DNA of 44,736 bases from Acetatifactor sp. (GCA_029055435.1 JAIDDH010000132.1:1-44736), one strand, 5' to 3'; shown: positions 1-8,590, counted from the first letter of the stretch. Made by a program: numbers and translations. Notes: generated by a model from the letters alone, not told the origin.

Positions 1-726
1 CGTTTCATGCAGGGGGAGGACACGGACAGACACGGGATTCGTATGGACGTGTATCTTGACGAGGAAGACGGAGAACTTTTTGACTTGGAGCCGGACAACA
101 ACCGCAGGAAAGAGGATGTGACCGCCCTTCCGAAGAGGGCGCGCTTTTACCATGCGAAGCTGGATGCGGGAAGTTTAAAGATTGGAGAGGAATACGGCGT
201 TCTGCGGAATGTGTTTGTGATTTTTATCATGACCTATGACCCGTTCGGAGCGGACCGGATGGTCTATACCATCAAGAATGGCTGTATTGAGATGCCGGAA
301 CTACCGTATGAGGACGGGGCGAGAACGATCTTTCTTTATACGAAGGGGACAGAAGGGAATCCACCGGAGGACTTAAGGGAACTTCTGTACTACATGGAAC
401 ACACGTCTGAGGAGAACGCAAAGACGGAGGACTTGCAGAGACTGCATGAGATGGTGACTGCAGTGAAGCGAGACAGAAAGGTGGGGTTGACCTATATGAA
501 AAGTTTTGAGATTGAGCAGCGGATACGGAGAGAAGGAATTGCTGAAGGTATCACTCGGGGAAAAATCGATTCCATTTTAGATATTCTCGGCGATTTAGGC
601 GACATCCCATCCTCTTTGAAAGAGCAGATCACCACACAAGAGGATGAAACAATCCTGCGCGCATGGGTTAAGTTGGCGGCGAAAGCGGAAAGCATTGAGG
701 AGTTTCTTTCCTCACTGGAATCCTGA
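1..726 (+). CDS. Rpn family PD-(D/E)XK nuclease / transposase-like protein, 5' partial
   Basis: The reading frame is open from the first base, so the N-terminus lies outside the window; about 241 codons remain. The visible start GIRMDVYLDEEDGELFDLEP is the core of the Rpn/PD-(D/E)XK transposase-like family: an aspartate in RMDVY, and an E-P-D where many relatives have E-x-Q. The later stretches RARFYHAKLDAG, FVIFIMTYDPFG, ARTIFLYTKG and YMEHTSEENA are typical of the large Lachnospiraceae branch of this family. Family members are proposed to nick or cut DNA and promote RecA-independent recombination; activity of this copy is inference. The C-terminus carries the usual charged helix (RIRREGIAEGITRG). 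A hairpin terminator follows 37 bases after the stop. These genes occur in many scattered copies per genome, so function cannot be taken from context. Confidence 0.8.
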   Translation, partial: RFMQGEDTDRHGIRMDVYLDEEDGELFDLEPDNNRRKEDVTALPKRARFYHAKLDAGSLKIGEEYGVLRNVFVIFIMTYDPFGADRMVYTIKNGCIEMPELPYEDGARTIFLYTKGTEGNPPEDLRELLYYMEHTSEENAKTEDLQRLHEMVTAVKRDRKVGLTYMKSFEIEQRIRREGIAEGITRGKIDSILDILGDLGDIPSSLKEQITTQEDETILRAWVKLAAKAESIEEFLSSLES

Positions 727-762
727 ATGGGAAATCTGAAAAAGGATTGCAAAGGCGGAACA

Positions 763-800
763 AACGGCTGGGATGAAGAATCGGATTCCCAGTCGTTTTT
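763..800 (+). terminator. Rho-independent terminator of the Rpn-family gene
   Basis: The arms 763-773 (AACGGCTGGGA) and 787-797 (TCCCAGTCGTT) pair over 11 positions with one G:U, around a 13-base loop, and run into TTTTT. It sits just after the Rpn-family stop codon at 726. Confidence 0.75.
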
Positions 801-802
801 AG

Positions 803-1207
803 TTAACTCCAACGTATAGACGAAAAATTGTCTATAATCAATATAAAACAGATCTGCGTGACATTTTGAAGCAGCTGTGCAGTTATAAGGGAGTGGAGAT
901 TCTGGAAAGACATCTTATGCCCGATCATGTACACATGCTTGTGAGTATACCGCCAAAGATCAATGTATCGTCTTTCATGGGATATCTGAAAGGGAAAAGT
1001 GCGCTGATGATGTTCGACAGACATGCAAACCTGAAGTATAAGTTTGGGAACCGTCACTTTTGGTCGGAAGGGTATTATGTCAGTACCGTAGGTCTGAATG
1101 AAGCCACCCGCTTTACGGGTGGGGCGACTGTAAGAAAGAGAAATTGGAAAGAAATAGTAGGTTTTGCTTTATTTGTTAAGGTGTGTATGGTATTTTGTAT
1201 AGTATAA
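803..1207 (+). pseudogene. Decayed IS200/IS605 family TnpA (Y1 HUH transposase) fragment
   Basis: From about 803 the frame reads YRRKIVYNQYKTDL and continues through the HUH motif HLMPDHVHMLVSIPP and SFMGYLKGKSALMMFDRHAN to HFWSEGYYVSTVGLNEAT. This is the body of a single-strand IS200/IS605 transposase. The first roughly 15-20 residues are missing; a stop codon (TAG at 800) lies right before the match. At the other end family similarity breaks at GLNEAT. A 21-base palindromic block (about 1103-1123, CCACCCGctttaCGGGTGG) interrupts the frame, a short match (ATVRK) resumes, and the rest is unrelated. The catalytic tyrosine helix is therefore missing or scrambled. The only start is a TTG inside the domain at 866. 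It is almost certainly inactive and has no ribosome site. Confidence 0.75.
1104..1122. repeat. Palindromic hairpin inside the TnpA remnant
   Basis: CCACCCG and CGGGTGG pair perfectly around a five-base CTTTA loop. IS200/IS605 elements carry subterminal hairpins recognised by TnpA. A hairpin at the point where the coding match breaks suggests an internal deletion that joined the gene body to an element end, or insertion of a small palindromic unit. Confidence 0.5.
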
Positions 1208-1281
1208 ACAATATAATCTGATTGATTTACAGTATTGATTCAGATAAAAAACGAAAACAAGGATAAGTTGGAGAATAAGCG

Positions 1282-2154
1282 ATGGAATTGATTCAGGTAG
1301 GCGACAGAACATATTATATCAAGAATCCCACCAATATCGGCATTTACCGGGTGGATGAGGAGAATGTAATCCTCATTGACTCGGGAAACGACAAGGATGC
1401 GGGCAAAAAGATCCTGAAGCTGGTGGAGGGACAGGGATTTAAGGTGCAGGGGATCATCAACACTCATTCCCATGCGGATCACATCGGCGGAAACAGGCTG
1501 ATACAGGAGCGGACAGGCTGTGAGATTTATGCGCCTGGTGTGGAGCGCTGTTTTGTGGAATATCCGGAGTTGGAGCCCGCGTTTCTGTATGGCGGATATC
1601 CCTTTGGGGATTTGCGGAACAAGTTCCTCATGGCGAAGGAATCCCGGGTGAGGGACATGGCGGATGGTCTGCCCGGAGGACTGGAATATTTCCCGCTGGG
1701 CGGGCATTCCTTTGACATGATAGGTGTCAGGACTCCTGATGGAGTGGTGTTTCTGGCGGACGCGCTGTGCAGTGCGGAGACTATTCAAAAATATCATCTG
1801 TTCTTTTTATATGATGTGAGGGCGCATCTGGACACACTTCAGCGGCTGGGCGGGCTGCAGGGAAAGCTATTTATACCGTCGCACTGTGAGGCCACTGAGG
1901 ATTTGGGGCTTCTGCTTGCGCTGAATATCGGGAAGGTACAGGAAATTATGGAGACGGTTCGGGATTGCTGCGGGGACGGAGCGGGTTTTGAGAAAATCCT
2001 GGCGGCGGTTTTTGAGCGCTATGCCCTGACTATGAATACAAATCAGTATGTGCTGGTAGGAAGTACGGTGAAGTCTTATCTGTCCTATCTGTGCCAGGAG
2101 GGAAGGGTACAGCATGAGTTTGCGGGAGGCAGAATGCTCTGGCGCGCGTGTTAG
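1282..2154 (+). CDS. Metallo-beta-lactamase fold hydrolase
   Basis: A 290-residue MBL-fold protein. The zinc motif H-x-H-x-D-H is present as THSHADHIGG (about residues 60-68). It is followed by the later metal ligands expected of the fold: a histidine in PLGGHSFDMIG, an aspartate in VVFLADALCS and a histidine in FIPSHCE near residue 200. Such proteins hydrolyse thioesters, lactones, phosphodiesters or beta-lactams; the sequence does not tell which. The early YYIKNPTNIGIYRVDEENVILIDSG is typical of stand-alone MBL proteins of the glyoxalase II-like group. The ATG follows a GTTGGAG ribosome site. No signal peptide is seen, so it is cytoplasmic. It stands alone: a decayed IS lies upstream, and a strong separate promoter for the next gene starts at its stop codon. 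Confidence 0.85.
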   Translation: MELIQVGDRTYYIKNPTNIGIYRVDEENVILIDSGNDKDAGKKILKLVEGQGFKVQGIINTHSHADHIGGNRLIQERTGCEIYAPGVERCFVEYPELEPAFLYGGYPFGDLRNKFLMAKESRVRDMADGLPGGLEYFPLGGHSFDMIGVRTPDGVVFLADALCSAETIQKYHLFFLYDVRAHLDTLQRLGGLQGKLFIPSHCEATEDLGLLLALNIGKVQEIMETVRDCCGDGAGFEKILAAVFERYALTMNTNQYVLVGSTVKSYLSYLCQEGRVQHEFAGGRMLWRAC

Positions 2155-2156
2155 GA

Positions 2157-2184
2157 TTGACATTGTTTGATAATCTCATATAAT
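2157..2184 (+). promoter_or_regulatory. Sigma-A type promoter for the solute-binding protein gene
   Basis: A perfect -35 TTGACA (2157-2162), 16 bases, and a perfect -10 TATAAT (2179-2184). It overlaps the end of the preceding gene and would give a leader of about 125 bases. Confidence 0.75.
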
Positions 2185-2223
2185 AGAACTTAATAGAATT
2201 ATAAAAAACATGAACGGGAAATG

Positions 2224-2302
2224 TTGAATAAAAATGTGTATTCAACTATTGATTCATGACAACAGAATGCTTTCTGTTGGGCAAGAGTGCGCCGCAGCGC
2301 AC
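2224..2302 (+). promoter_or_regulatory. Structured 5' leader: inverted repeat plus two hairpins
   Basis: Three consecutive palindromes lie between the promoter and the start codon at 2316. TTGAATA/TATTCAA spans 2224-2230 and 2239-2245. CAACAGAA/TTCTGTTG spans 2260-2267 and 2272-2279 with a four-base loop. GTGCGC/GCGCAC spans 2287-2292 and 2297-2302 with a four-base loop. The last ends 13 bases before the ATG. This may be an operator followed by mRNA structures that control stability or translation. It matches no riboswitch class I recognise. Confidence 0.45.
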
Positions 2303-2315
2303 AGATAGGTATAGG

Positions 2316-3542
2316 ATGAGAAAATACAGGATTGTGGCATTGCTGCTGGTAGCAGCAATGTTGATGGGAACCTGCGGATGCGGCAGGAAGAAACAGGTGA
2401 AGCTGACGGTCTGGGGGTCGGAAGCCAGCCAGGAGATGTTGCGGGAGATGGCGGATGAATTCATACAGCTTCATGCAAAGGAGGCGGAGATTGAGATCGT
2501 GCTGCGCGTGGAAGACGAGGATACGGTGGCTGACAATGCGGTGAGCAATCCCGAACAGTTGGCGGATGTGTTTTCGTTTGCGGGAGACCAGACCATGCGT
2601 CTTGTCAACGCGGGGGTTTTGATGCCCGTGGAGCAGGGGAAAGATCAAATCATCGAGGCAAACGGCGGAGCGGACAGCACGGCTATCGTTGCGGCGTCCT
2701 CCGGTGATGGTGTGCTCTATGCATATCCGCTCACGGCCAGCAACGGTTATTTTATGTATTATAATGCGGAGTATTTTACGCCTGCCGATGTGGAGACTCT
2801 TGACGGTATGCTTCGGGTGGCGGAGCAGGCGGGCAAGTCCGTGTCCATGGACTGGACCAGCGGATGGTACATCTATTCTTTCTTCGGCGGAGCGGGCATG
2901 CAGATTTGTCTGGCGGAGGATGGAAATCACAATATCTGTGACTGGAATAGCACATCGGGCACTTATACGGGTGTGGATGTGGCGGAGGCCATGCTTTCTG
3001 TCGCTGCAAGTGATGCCTTCTTAAACACCAATGATGAGGGCTTCCGCAATGGAATCGAGACCGGAGAGGTGATTGCCGGAGTAAACGGTCCCTGGAATGC
3101 TGAGTTTGTAAAGAAACAGTGGGGCGACAATTACCGGGCGGTGAAGCTCCCTACCTATACATTAAAGGGCGGACAGGTGCAGATGGCCAGCTTTGCAGGC
3201 TATAAGCTGGTGGGGGTGAAAGCCTCCACACAGGAACCGGAGTGGGCCGTAAAGTTTGCGGAGTATATCACAGACGAGGAGAATCAGTTGAAACGCTTCC
3301 GCGTCACAGGAGAGGGTCCTTCCAATGTGCGGGCGGCGCAGGCGGCGGAGGTACAGGAGTCTCCTGCGGTGACAGCTCTCAGAGATCAGGCGCCTTATTC
3401 CGTCAGACAGTCCATTGCCAGTCCTTTCTGGACACCGGCTACGATTTTTGGTACAATTATGGCGTCGGGCAATCCCGACGGCAGAGATTTGCAGGAGCTT
3501 TTGGATGAATTGGTGGAGGAAGCTTCGCAGCCGGAGCAGTAG
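2316..3542 (+). CDS. Extracellular solute-binding lipoprotein (ABC sugar-binding type, orphan)
   Basis: A 408-residue protein of the MalE-like family 1 solute-binding type. The start at 2316 gives a clean lipoprotein signal: MRKYRIVALLLVAAMLMGTCGC, with charged residues, a hydrophobic core and a cysteine at about residue 20. The lipobox is not textbook. The mature part opens with KLTVWGSEASQEMLREMADEF, the usual first strand-helix of this family, and has YAYPLTASNGYFMYYNAEYF and GPWNAEFVKKQWGDNYR further on. It should bind a sugar or oligosaccharide outside the membrane. No permease or ATPase gene lies nearby. The only close partner is the HD-GYP gene 48 bases downstream, so it may feed a signalling function rather than transport, which is inference. 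The leader upstream is unusually structured. An upstream in-frame ATG at 2256 would bury the signal peptide and was rejected. Confidence 0.85.
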   Translation: MRKYRIVALLLVAAMLMGTCGCGRKKQVKLTVWGSEASQEMLREMADEFIQLHAKEAEIEIVLRVEDEDTVADNAVSNPEQLADVFSFAGDQTMRLVNAGVLMPVEQGKDQIIEANGGADSTAIVAASSGDGVLYAYPLTASNGYFMYYNAEYFTPADVETLDGMLRVAEQAGKSVSMDWTSGWYIYSFFGGAGMQICLAEDGNHNICDWNSTSGTYTGVDVAEAMLSVAASDAFLNTNDEGFRNGIETGEVIAGVNGPWNAEFVKKQWGDNYRAVKLPTYTLKGGQVQMASFAGYKLVGVKASTQEPEWAVKFAEYITDEENQLKRFRVTGEGPSNVRAAQAAEVQESPAVTALRDQAPYSVRQSIASPFWTPATIFGTIMASGNPDGRDLQELLDELVEEASQPEQ

Positions 3543-3590
3543 CATGGAAACTGTCTGCGTTTGTGAGCGGGCAGGGCAGGAGGTTTGGAT

Positions 3591-4916
3591 ATGCGGAAGA
3601 TGACCCTTCATATCCTTGTTTCAATGATTATTGCATCAGTGGCATGTATGCTGGGCATTGTGCTGCTGATGAGTAATATCAATTCCATTTCAAAACAATA
3701 TGAGGAAAATATCCGCAGGAGTGTGCGGAATCAGAAGACCATGTCCAATATCAGCGAGGATATCTATCAGACGGAATCGCTGGTGTGGCAGCATATTGTC
3801 AACGAGGAGGATTCTGCATATCCTCAGTATGAAGAGCGTATCGCAGAGCTTTTGGAGGAGATGTCGGAGCTCTTTGAGGAGTTGGAAGAAAATCTGGGCG
3901 ATGACACAGACGCTGCCATGCTGCACACGATTGTCAAGCAGCATGTGGGTTTTAAGTCCAACACGGATGTGGTGCTGGACTTGAGCAGAAGCGGCTCCAA
4001 GCAGTCCGCGCAGTATTATGTGGGTATGAAGCTCAATCCCTATTTTGACGATGTCAACGAGACTCTGACGGAGATCAACGGGAAACTGGAGGAGAAAGGG
4101 GAGACGGCTGCCACGGAGATGGAGGAAGGTCTTTATGCGGCGCGTCTTGCCGCTGTGGTCTGTCTCGGAGTAGTGGGTTTTATTCTGGCAGTCTGTATCG
4201 GTGTTGTGTCCCGCCGGGGGAAGTCCATCGTGGATCAGCAGGCGGAGGAGTTAAAGAACCACCAGCAGCGCGTGATGGAGCTTCAGTACAATACTATTGT
4301 GGGTATGGCTAATCTCATCGAGGGCCGGGATGAGGACACGGGGGAGCATGTAAAGCGCACCAGCTGGTTTGTTGATAAAATTGCAAGGGAGCTGGCCGCG
4401 GAGGGCGTTTATCGGGAGCAGGTTGACGAGACTTTCCTGGAGAATCTGTGGAAGGCGGCGCCGCTGCATGACATCGGCAAGATTAAGGTTCCCGACGGGA
4501 TTTTGAAGAAGCCGGGAAAACTTTCCGCAGAGGAATTTGATATTATGAAAAGCCACGCCGCGGAGGGCGGAGAGATCATATACGAGGTCATGGGCGGCAT
4601 TGAGGAGAGAGAATATATTGAGATGGCTCATGATGTGGCCAAGTATCACCATGAGAAATGGGATGGCTCCGGCTATCCCGAGGGCCTTGCGGGGGAGGAG
4701 ATACCTCTGTGTGCAAGGATCATGGCGGTGGCGGACGTGTTTGACGCGCTGATCTCCAAGCGTTGTTACAAGGCGTCTATGCCGTTGGAGAAGGCCTATG
4801 CCATTATCGAGGAATCTGTGGGGTCTCATTTTGATCCTGCGGTGGCAGGCGCTTTCTTAAAGCTGCGTCCCGAGGTGGAACAGTATCTGCGGGAGATGAA
4901 TGAAAATAATATTTGA
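3591..4916 (+). CDS. Membrane HD-GYP c-di-GMP phosphodiesterase with four-helix sensor
   Basis: About 441 residues. A first membrane helix (residues 6-26) and a second (about 187-208) bracket a helical extracytoplasmic domain of roughly 160 residues. That domain is rich in Glu and Leu and resembles the four-helix-bundle sensors of chemoreceptors. The cytoplasmic part is a full HD-GYP domain: HDIGKIKVP near residue 293, HHEKWDGSGYPEG near 354, and RIMAVADVFDAL after it. All metal ligands and the GYP signature are present, so it should hydrolyse c-di-GMP. The ATG at 3591 follows GCAGGAGG by seven bases; a TTG six bases earlier is less likely. It follows the solute-binding lipoprotein gene with no terminator seen, so the two are probably cotranscribed. 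A bound lipoprotein could act as its ligand-sensing partner, which is inference. Confidence 0.9.
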   Translation: MRKMTLHILVSMIIASVACMLGIVLLMSNINSISKQYEENIRRSVRNQKTMSNISEDIYQTESLVWQHIVNEEDSAYPQYEERIAELLEEMSELFEELEENLGDDTDAAMLHTIVKQHVGFKSNTDVVLDLSRSGSKQSAQYYVGMKLNPYFDDVNETLTEINGKLEEKGETAATEMEEGLYAARLAAVVCLGVVGFILAVCIGVVSRRGKSIVDQQAEELKNHQQRVMELQYNTIVGMANLIEGRDEDTGEHVKRTSWFVDKIARELAAEGVYREQVDETFLENLWKAAPLHDIGKIKVPDGILKKPGKLSAEEFDIMKSHAAEGGEIIYEVMGGIEEREYIEMAHDVAKYHHEKWDGSGYPEGLAGEEIPLCARIMAVADVFDALISKRCYKASMPLEKAYAIIEESVGSHFDPAVAGAFLKLRPEVEQYLREMNENNI

Positions 4917-4946
4917 AAGAGTAGTGTCTGAAAGGCACTTTCAAAC

Positions 4947-4975
4947 TTGTATGTCTTTTGATTTTATGTTAAAAT
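4947..4975 (+). promoter_or_regulatory. Promoter of the first phosphofructokinase gene
   Basis: TTGTAT (4947-4952), 17 bases, TAAAAT (4970-4975), 60 bases before the ATG at 5035. The paralogous gene at 20288 has a promoter of the same form. Confidence 0.55.
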
Positions 4976-5034
4976 AAGACAACCGATAGCAAAACAATTG
5001 TTTTGACTCATTGTTATGGGAGAAGGAGGTATTT

Positions 5035-6264
5035 ATGTTAGGAAATGTAATTGTGGGGCAGTCTGGCGGACCTACCGCCGTGATTAATTCATCTCTGGCG
5101 GGCGTCTATAAGACGGCCAAGGATCTGGGGGCAGACAAGGTTTATGGTATGCGCCATGGTATTCACGGTTTTCTGGAGGAGAAGATTGTGGATATGGATG
5201 AGAAGATCAAATCCGATTTGGATTTGGAGCTTTTGAAGAGAACACCCTCCGCATTTTTGGGTTCCTGCCGTTTTAAGCTGCCCGAGATAGATGCAGACAG
5301 GGCATTGTACGAGAAAATTTTTGCTCTGCTTGGGAAATATGAGATTTCTGCATTCTTTTATATAGGCGGAAACGATTCCATGGATACCATCAAAAAGCTG
5401 TCTGACTATGCGGTGGAGATTGACAGCCCGATTCGCTTTATCGGCGTACCCAAGACGATTGACAATGACCTTGAGGTGACGGATCACACACCCGGTTACG
5501 GCAGCGCTGCAAAGTACATAGCATCCGTGACCAAGGAGATTATCCGTGACGGTCTGGTATATGATATCAAGAATGTGACAATCATCGAGATCATGGGACG
5601 TAATGCAGGATGGCTCACAGGCGCGGCTGCGCTGGCAACCTGCGAGGACTGTGAGGGTGTGGATGGCATTTATCTGCCGGAGGTTGCATTTGACATCGAT
5701 AAGTTTATCGCTAAGATCGGAAAGCTTCTGGAGACCAGAGACGCCGTTGTCGTTGCAGTATCCGAGGGTATCAAGACCGCAGACGGCAAGTATGTATTCG
5801 AGCATGGCGATCATAACGAGTATGTGGATGCTTTCGGTCACAAGCAGTTGTCCGGTACTGCAAAGTATCTGGCAGATCTGGTGAGCGAAAAGTTCGGCTG
5901 CAAGTCCAGAGCAATCGAGCTCTCGACCATGCAGCGCTGCGCAGGTCATCTGACCTCTCGCGTAGACATCACCGAGGCTTATCAGGTGGGCGGTTCCGCA
6001 GTGAAAGCTGCTTTCGACGGCGAGACCGGTATGATGGTTACTCTGAAGAGAGAATCCAGCGATCCCTATATCTGCACCACAGGGCTTTACGATGTACATA
6101 AGATCGCAAATGTGGAGAAGAAGGTGCCCTTGGAATGGATTACCGAGGACGGAACCTTTGTATCCAAGGAGATGGTAAATTATATCAAGCCGCTGATTCA
6201 GGCAGAGCTGACACCGATTATGATCACTGGACAGCCCAGACATATTGTGGTGGATATGCAGTAA
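5035..6264 (+). CDS. pfp: Pyrophosphate-dependent 6-phosphofructokinase, copy 1
   Basis: A 409-residue phosphofructokinase that phosphorylates fructose 6-phosphate. Two sites mark it as the PPi-using type: GGNDS near residue 112, with Asp where ATP enzymes have Gly, and PKTIDND near residue 139, with Lys where ATP enzymes have Gly. MGRNAGWL and the N-terminal VGQSGGPTAVINSS are also typical. PPi enzymes are reversible and save ATP, common in anaerobes. The start at 5035 follows AGAAGGAGG by six bases; a TTG at 5011 is not needed. It is monocistronic, with its own promoter upstream and a strong hairpin after the stop. A closely similar paralog lies at 20288. They appear roughly two-thirds identical by eye. 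Confidence 0.9.
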   Translation: MLGNVIVGQSGGPTAVINSSLAGVYKTAKDLGADKVYGMRHGIHGFLEEKIVDMDEKIKSDLDLELLKRTPSAFLGSCRFKLPEIDADRALYEKIFALLGKYEISAFFYIGGNDSMDTIKKLSDYAVEIDSPIRFIGVPKTIDNDLEVTDHTPGYGSAAKYIASVTKEIIRDGLVYDIKNVTIIEIMGRNAGWLTGAAALATCEDCEGVDGIYLPEVAFDIDKFIAKIGKLLETRDAVVVAVSEGIKTADGKYVFEHGDHNEYVDAFGHKQLSGTAKYLADLVSEKFGCKSRAIELSTMQRCAGHLTSRVDITEAYQVGGSAVKAAFDGETGMMVTLKRESSDPYICTTGLYDVHKIANVEKKVPLEWITEDGTFVSKEMVNYIKPLIQAELTPIMITGQPRHIVVDMQ

Positions 6265-6298
6265 GAATATGCAATTTGAATTGACAAAATTAACATAA

Positions 6299-6340
6299 GA
6301 AACAGCCGGAGGGGTACAGCCAGACTTCTCCGGCTGTTTC
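6299..6340 (+). terminator. Hairpin terminator after phosphofructokinase copy 1
   Basis: A perfect 13-base stem (GAAACAGCCGGAG at 6299-6311 with CTCCGGCTGTTTC at 6328-6340) around a 16-base loop. The U-tract is only the TTT inside the right arm, so termination strength is uncertain. Confidence 0.6.
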
Positions 6341-6364
6341 ATAGGAAAAAGGAAGGGGTTCAGT

Positions 6365-7357
6365 ATGATTTTTAAATGTCGGAACTGTGGCGGAAATGTG
6401 GTGTACAGCCCTGAGAAGCATAAGATGTTTTGTCCGTACTGTGAGAGCGAAGAGAGTGAGGAGCTTCAGCGTTCCACCAGCGGCGATATGCATATCTGCC
6501 CTGATTGCGGCGGTGAGATACCGCTGAAAGATCACACTGCGGCCACACAGTGTCCCTATTGCAGCAATTATGTGATTCTGGATGAGCGCGTGGAGGGGGA
6601 ATATCTGCCGGGGAAAATAATTCCTTTTAAACTGGGCAAGGAGACCTGTAAAAAGACGCTGCGCGATAAATTTGAAAAGAGTGTGTTTGCCCCAATAGAT
6701 TTTCTCTCCGAGGTGCGTCTGAACAGTATGCAAGGGACCTATGTGCCCTTCTGGTTTTATGATTATGATGTCAATGTGGATTATCAGGCAGAAGGAACAA
6801 AGGTGAGAAGCTGGACCAGCGGTAATATGAGATATACGGAGACCTCTTATTACGATGTGCGCCGCAATGTGGATATCAACTTTCGGGATATTCCTGTGGA
6901 TGCTTCTGTGGATATGCCGGACGATGTGATGGATTTGATGGAGCCCTATGACTATAAGCAGCTAATAGCGTTTGAACCGCGGTATATGTCGGGATTTTAT
7001 GCGGAAAAGTACAATATGGGCGCAAATCAGATAGAGAGCAGGGCAAGGAAGAAAATGATGGAGGATACCGGAAGCCTGACGAAAGCACAGGTTGGCGGTT
7101 ACAGCAGCGTGCGCCAGCAGCGCAATGACGTCCGCGTGCAGGATGCCAGGCAGACCTATGGGTTACTCCCTGTCTGGAAGTATCTCTATCGTTATAAGGG
7201 TCAGGAATATCCTTTTTATGTAAACGGTCAGACGGGCAAGATTGTTGGGACGGTTCCAATCTCGGCAGGGAAGGTCTGGATATATACCGGAACGCTGTGG
7301 GCATGCCTCACAGCCATTCTGGCGGGTGTGACTATGTGGGCACAACTGTTGTTATAG
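6365..7357 (+). CDS. TFIIB-type zinc-ribbon membrane protein
   Basis: A 330-residue protein with two N-terminal zinc ribbons. FKCRNCGGNVVY...FCPYCES spans residues 3-25 and HICPDCGGE...TQCPYCSNY spans about 43-65. Together that is four CxxC knuckles. The middle has VPFWFYDYDVNVDYQAEG, a beta-rich region found in this family. The C-terminus ends in one hydrophobic helix (VWIYTGTLWACLTAILAGV). The family has no assigned biochemical role and often sits, as here, directly before TPM-domain genes. The stop is 19 bases before the next start, so the three genes form one operon. The GGAAGGGG ribosome site is strong. Confidence 0.75.
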   Translation: MIFKCRNCGGNVVYSPEKHKMFCPYCESEESEELQRSTSGDMHICPDCGGEIPLKDHTAATQCPYCSNYVILDERVEGEYLPGKIIPFKLGKETCKKTLRDKFEKSVFAPIDFLSEVRLNSMQGTYVPFWFYDYDVNVDYQAEGTKVRSWTSGNMRYTETSYYDVRRNVDINFRDIPVDASVDMPDDVMDLMEPYDYKQLIAFEPRYMSGFYAEKYNMGANQIESRARKKMMEDTGSLTKAQVGGYSSVRQQRNDVRVQDARQTYGLLPVWKYLYRYKGQEYPFYVNGQTGKIVGTVPISAGKVWIYTGTLWACLTAILAGVTMWAQLLL

Positions 7358-7376
7358 TGGGGCGCGGGAGATATAA

Positions 7377-8543
7377 ATGGATAAGACAGCAGTTAAAAGA
7401 GCTCTGTGGCAGTATATAAGGTATTTCAGGGTATGGTTTATCGTGACGGGAATTCTGGCTGTGGTGAGTCTGGGATATATTCTGACAGACACGACAGAGC
7501 GGAGGCATCCCAGAACAAATACAAAGGCACCAGAGGAGCGGGTCTATGACTATGCGGATGTTCTTAGTGACAGAGAAGAGAACGCACTGCGCAAACAAAT
7601 CGCTAAGTACGAGAAAAAATGTTGTATAGATATCGTTATTGTGACGCTGGATGAGCCCATGGGAGTATCCGATTCCGATTGGGAATGGAATATGATGAAC
7701 TACGCGGATGATTTTTATGACAATGGGAAATATGGCTGGAATAAAGCGTATGGCGACGGAGTGCTTCTGTTGGACAACTGGTATGAGGATACAGATGGCA
7801 GTCAAAAGGGTTCCTGGCTGTCCACCAGCGGTAGGATGGAATATCGGATTGGAGCGGAGGAAGAGGGCGAGATTCTGGATGCCATGTATGAGTATATAGA
7901 CAGAAACCCTTATAAGGCCTACTGGGCTGCCGTCGCTTGTTTTGCTGCGTTTGAAATTGATGAAAACACAAAGGATTTTGGGGGATATCTGGAAAATCAT
8001 CTGGAAATCTGTTTCATTATTTTTATTATTCCTCTTATAATTGCACTGATTTATGCGAGGGTTCATTTAAAGCCGTCAAAGGGGAGCGATACCACAGTTG
8101 CAAGTACCTATGTGAAGGGCGGGGTACCGGTTCTGCGTTCCAGCTCAGACAGTTTTATACGTAAAAATGTAGTGAGTTATCAGATTCGGTCTGATAATGA
8201 CAACAGTTCCAACAGTACGAGAAGGGTCACTAATACGGGCGGCAGCAGCTTCAGCAGTTCCAGCAGTATGCGCAGCAGTAACCATAGCAGCAGTAGCAGT
8301 AGCCACAGCACCGGCAGTGCTAATCGCAGCAGTGTGAGCAGTAATACCCGGGGTGGGGGAAGTTATGGCCACCATATCAGCGGCGGCCGCCGTACTGGCA
8401 GCAGTGGAAGTTCCAGCAGTACTACACGAAGCTCCGGCAGTGTGCGCAGCAGTAGTTCCAGTGTGCGCAGTGGTAGTTCCAGCGGCAAAAGCGGAGGTTC
8501 CGGCGGTGGACACAGTCACGGAGGCGGCGGAAGGCGGCGCTGA
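7377..8543 (+). CDS. TPM-domain membrane protein with Ser-rich tail, copy 1
   Basis: A 388-residue protein. It has an N-terminal membrane helix (about residues 18-40), then a TPM domain (formerly DUF477). The domain opens with APEERVYDYADVLSDREENALR and includes IDIVIVTLDEPMGVSDSDWEWNMMNYADDFYD. A second helix follows at about 205-225 (ICFIIFIIPLIIALIYA). The last 130 residues are low complexity, mostly Ser with Gly, Arg and His, ending in GGGRRR. TPM domains are named for a thylakoid/photosystem II repair phosphatase; in Firmicutes the role is unknown. The domain should face outward between the two helices, and the Ser-rich tail inward. The Ser tract is written in mixed AGC/AGT codons. It is closely related to the next gene. 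Confidence 0.75.
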   Translation: MDKTAVKRALWQYIRYFRVWFIVTGILAVVSLGYILTDTTERRHPRTNTKAPEERVYDYADVLSDREENALRKQIAKYEKKCCIDIVIVTLDEPMGVSDSDWEWNMMNYADDFYDNGKYGWNKAYGDGVLLLDNWYEDTDGSQKGSWLSTSGRMEYRIGAEEEGEILDAMYEYIDRNPYKAYWAAVACFAAFEIDENTKDFGGYLENHLEICFIIFIIPLIIALIYARVHLKPSKGSDTTVASTYVKGGVPVLRSSSDSFIRKNVVSYQIRSDNDNSSNSTRRVTNTGGSSFSSSSSMRSSNHSSSSSSHSTGSANRSSVSSNTRGGGSYGHHISGGRRTGSSGSSSSTTRSSGSVRSSSSSVRSGSSSGKSGGSGGGHSHGGGGRRR

Positions 8544-8590
8544 GCATATGTATTACCGGCAAAAGGGCATGACAGAGAAGGAGAGGTCGG

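Noticed and set aside
1240-1797. Long minus-strand frames opposite the hydrolase, lepA, hemW and other genes
   Set aside because: They are antisense shadows of well-supported genes and have no family features of their own.
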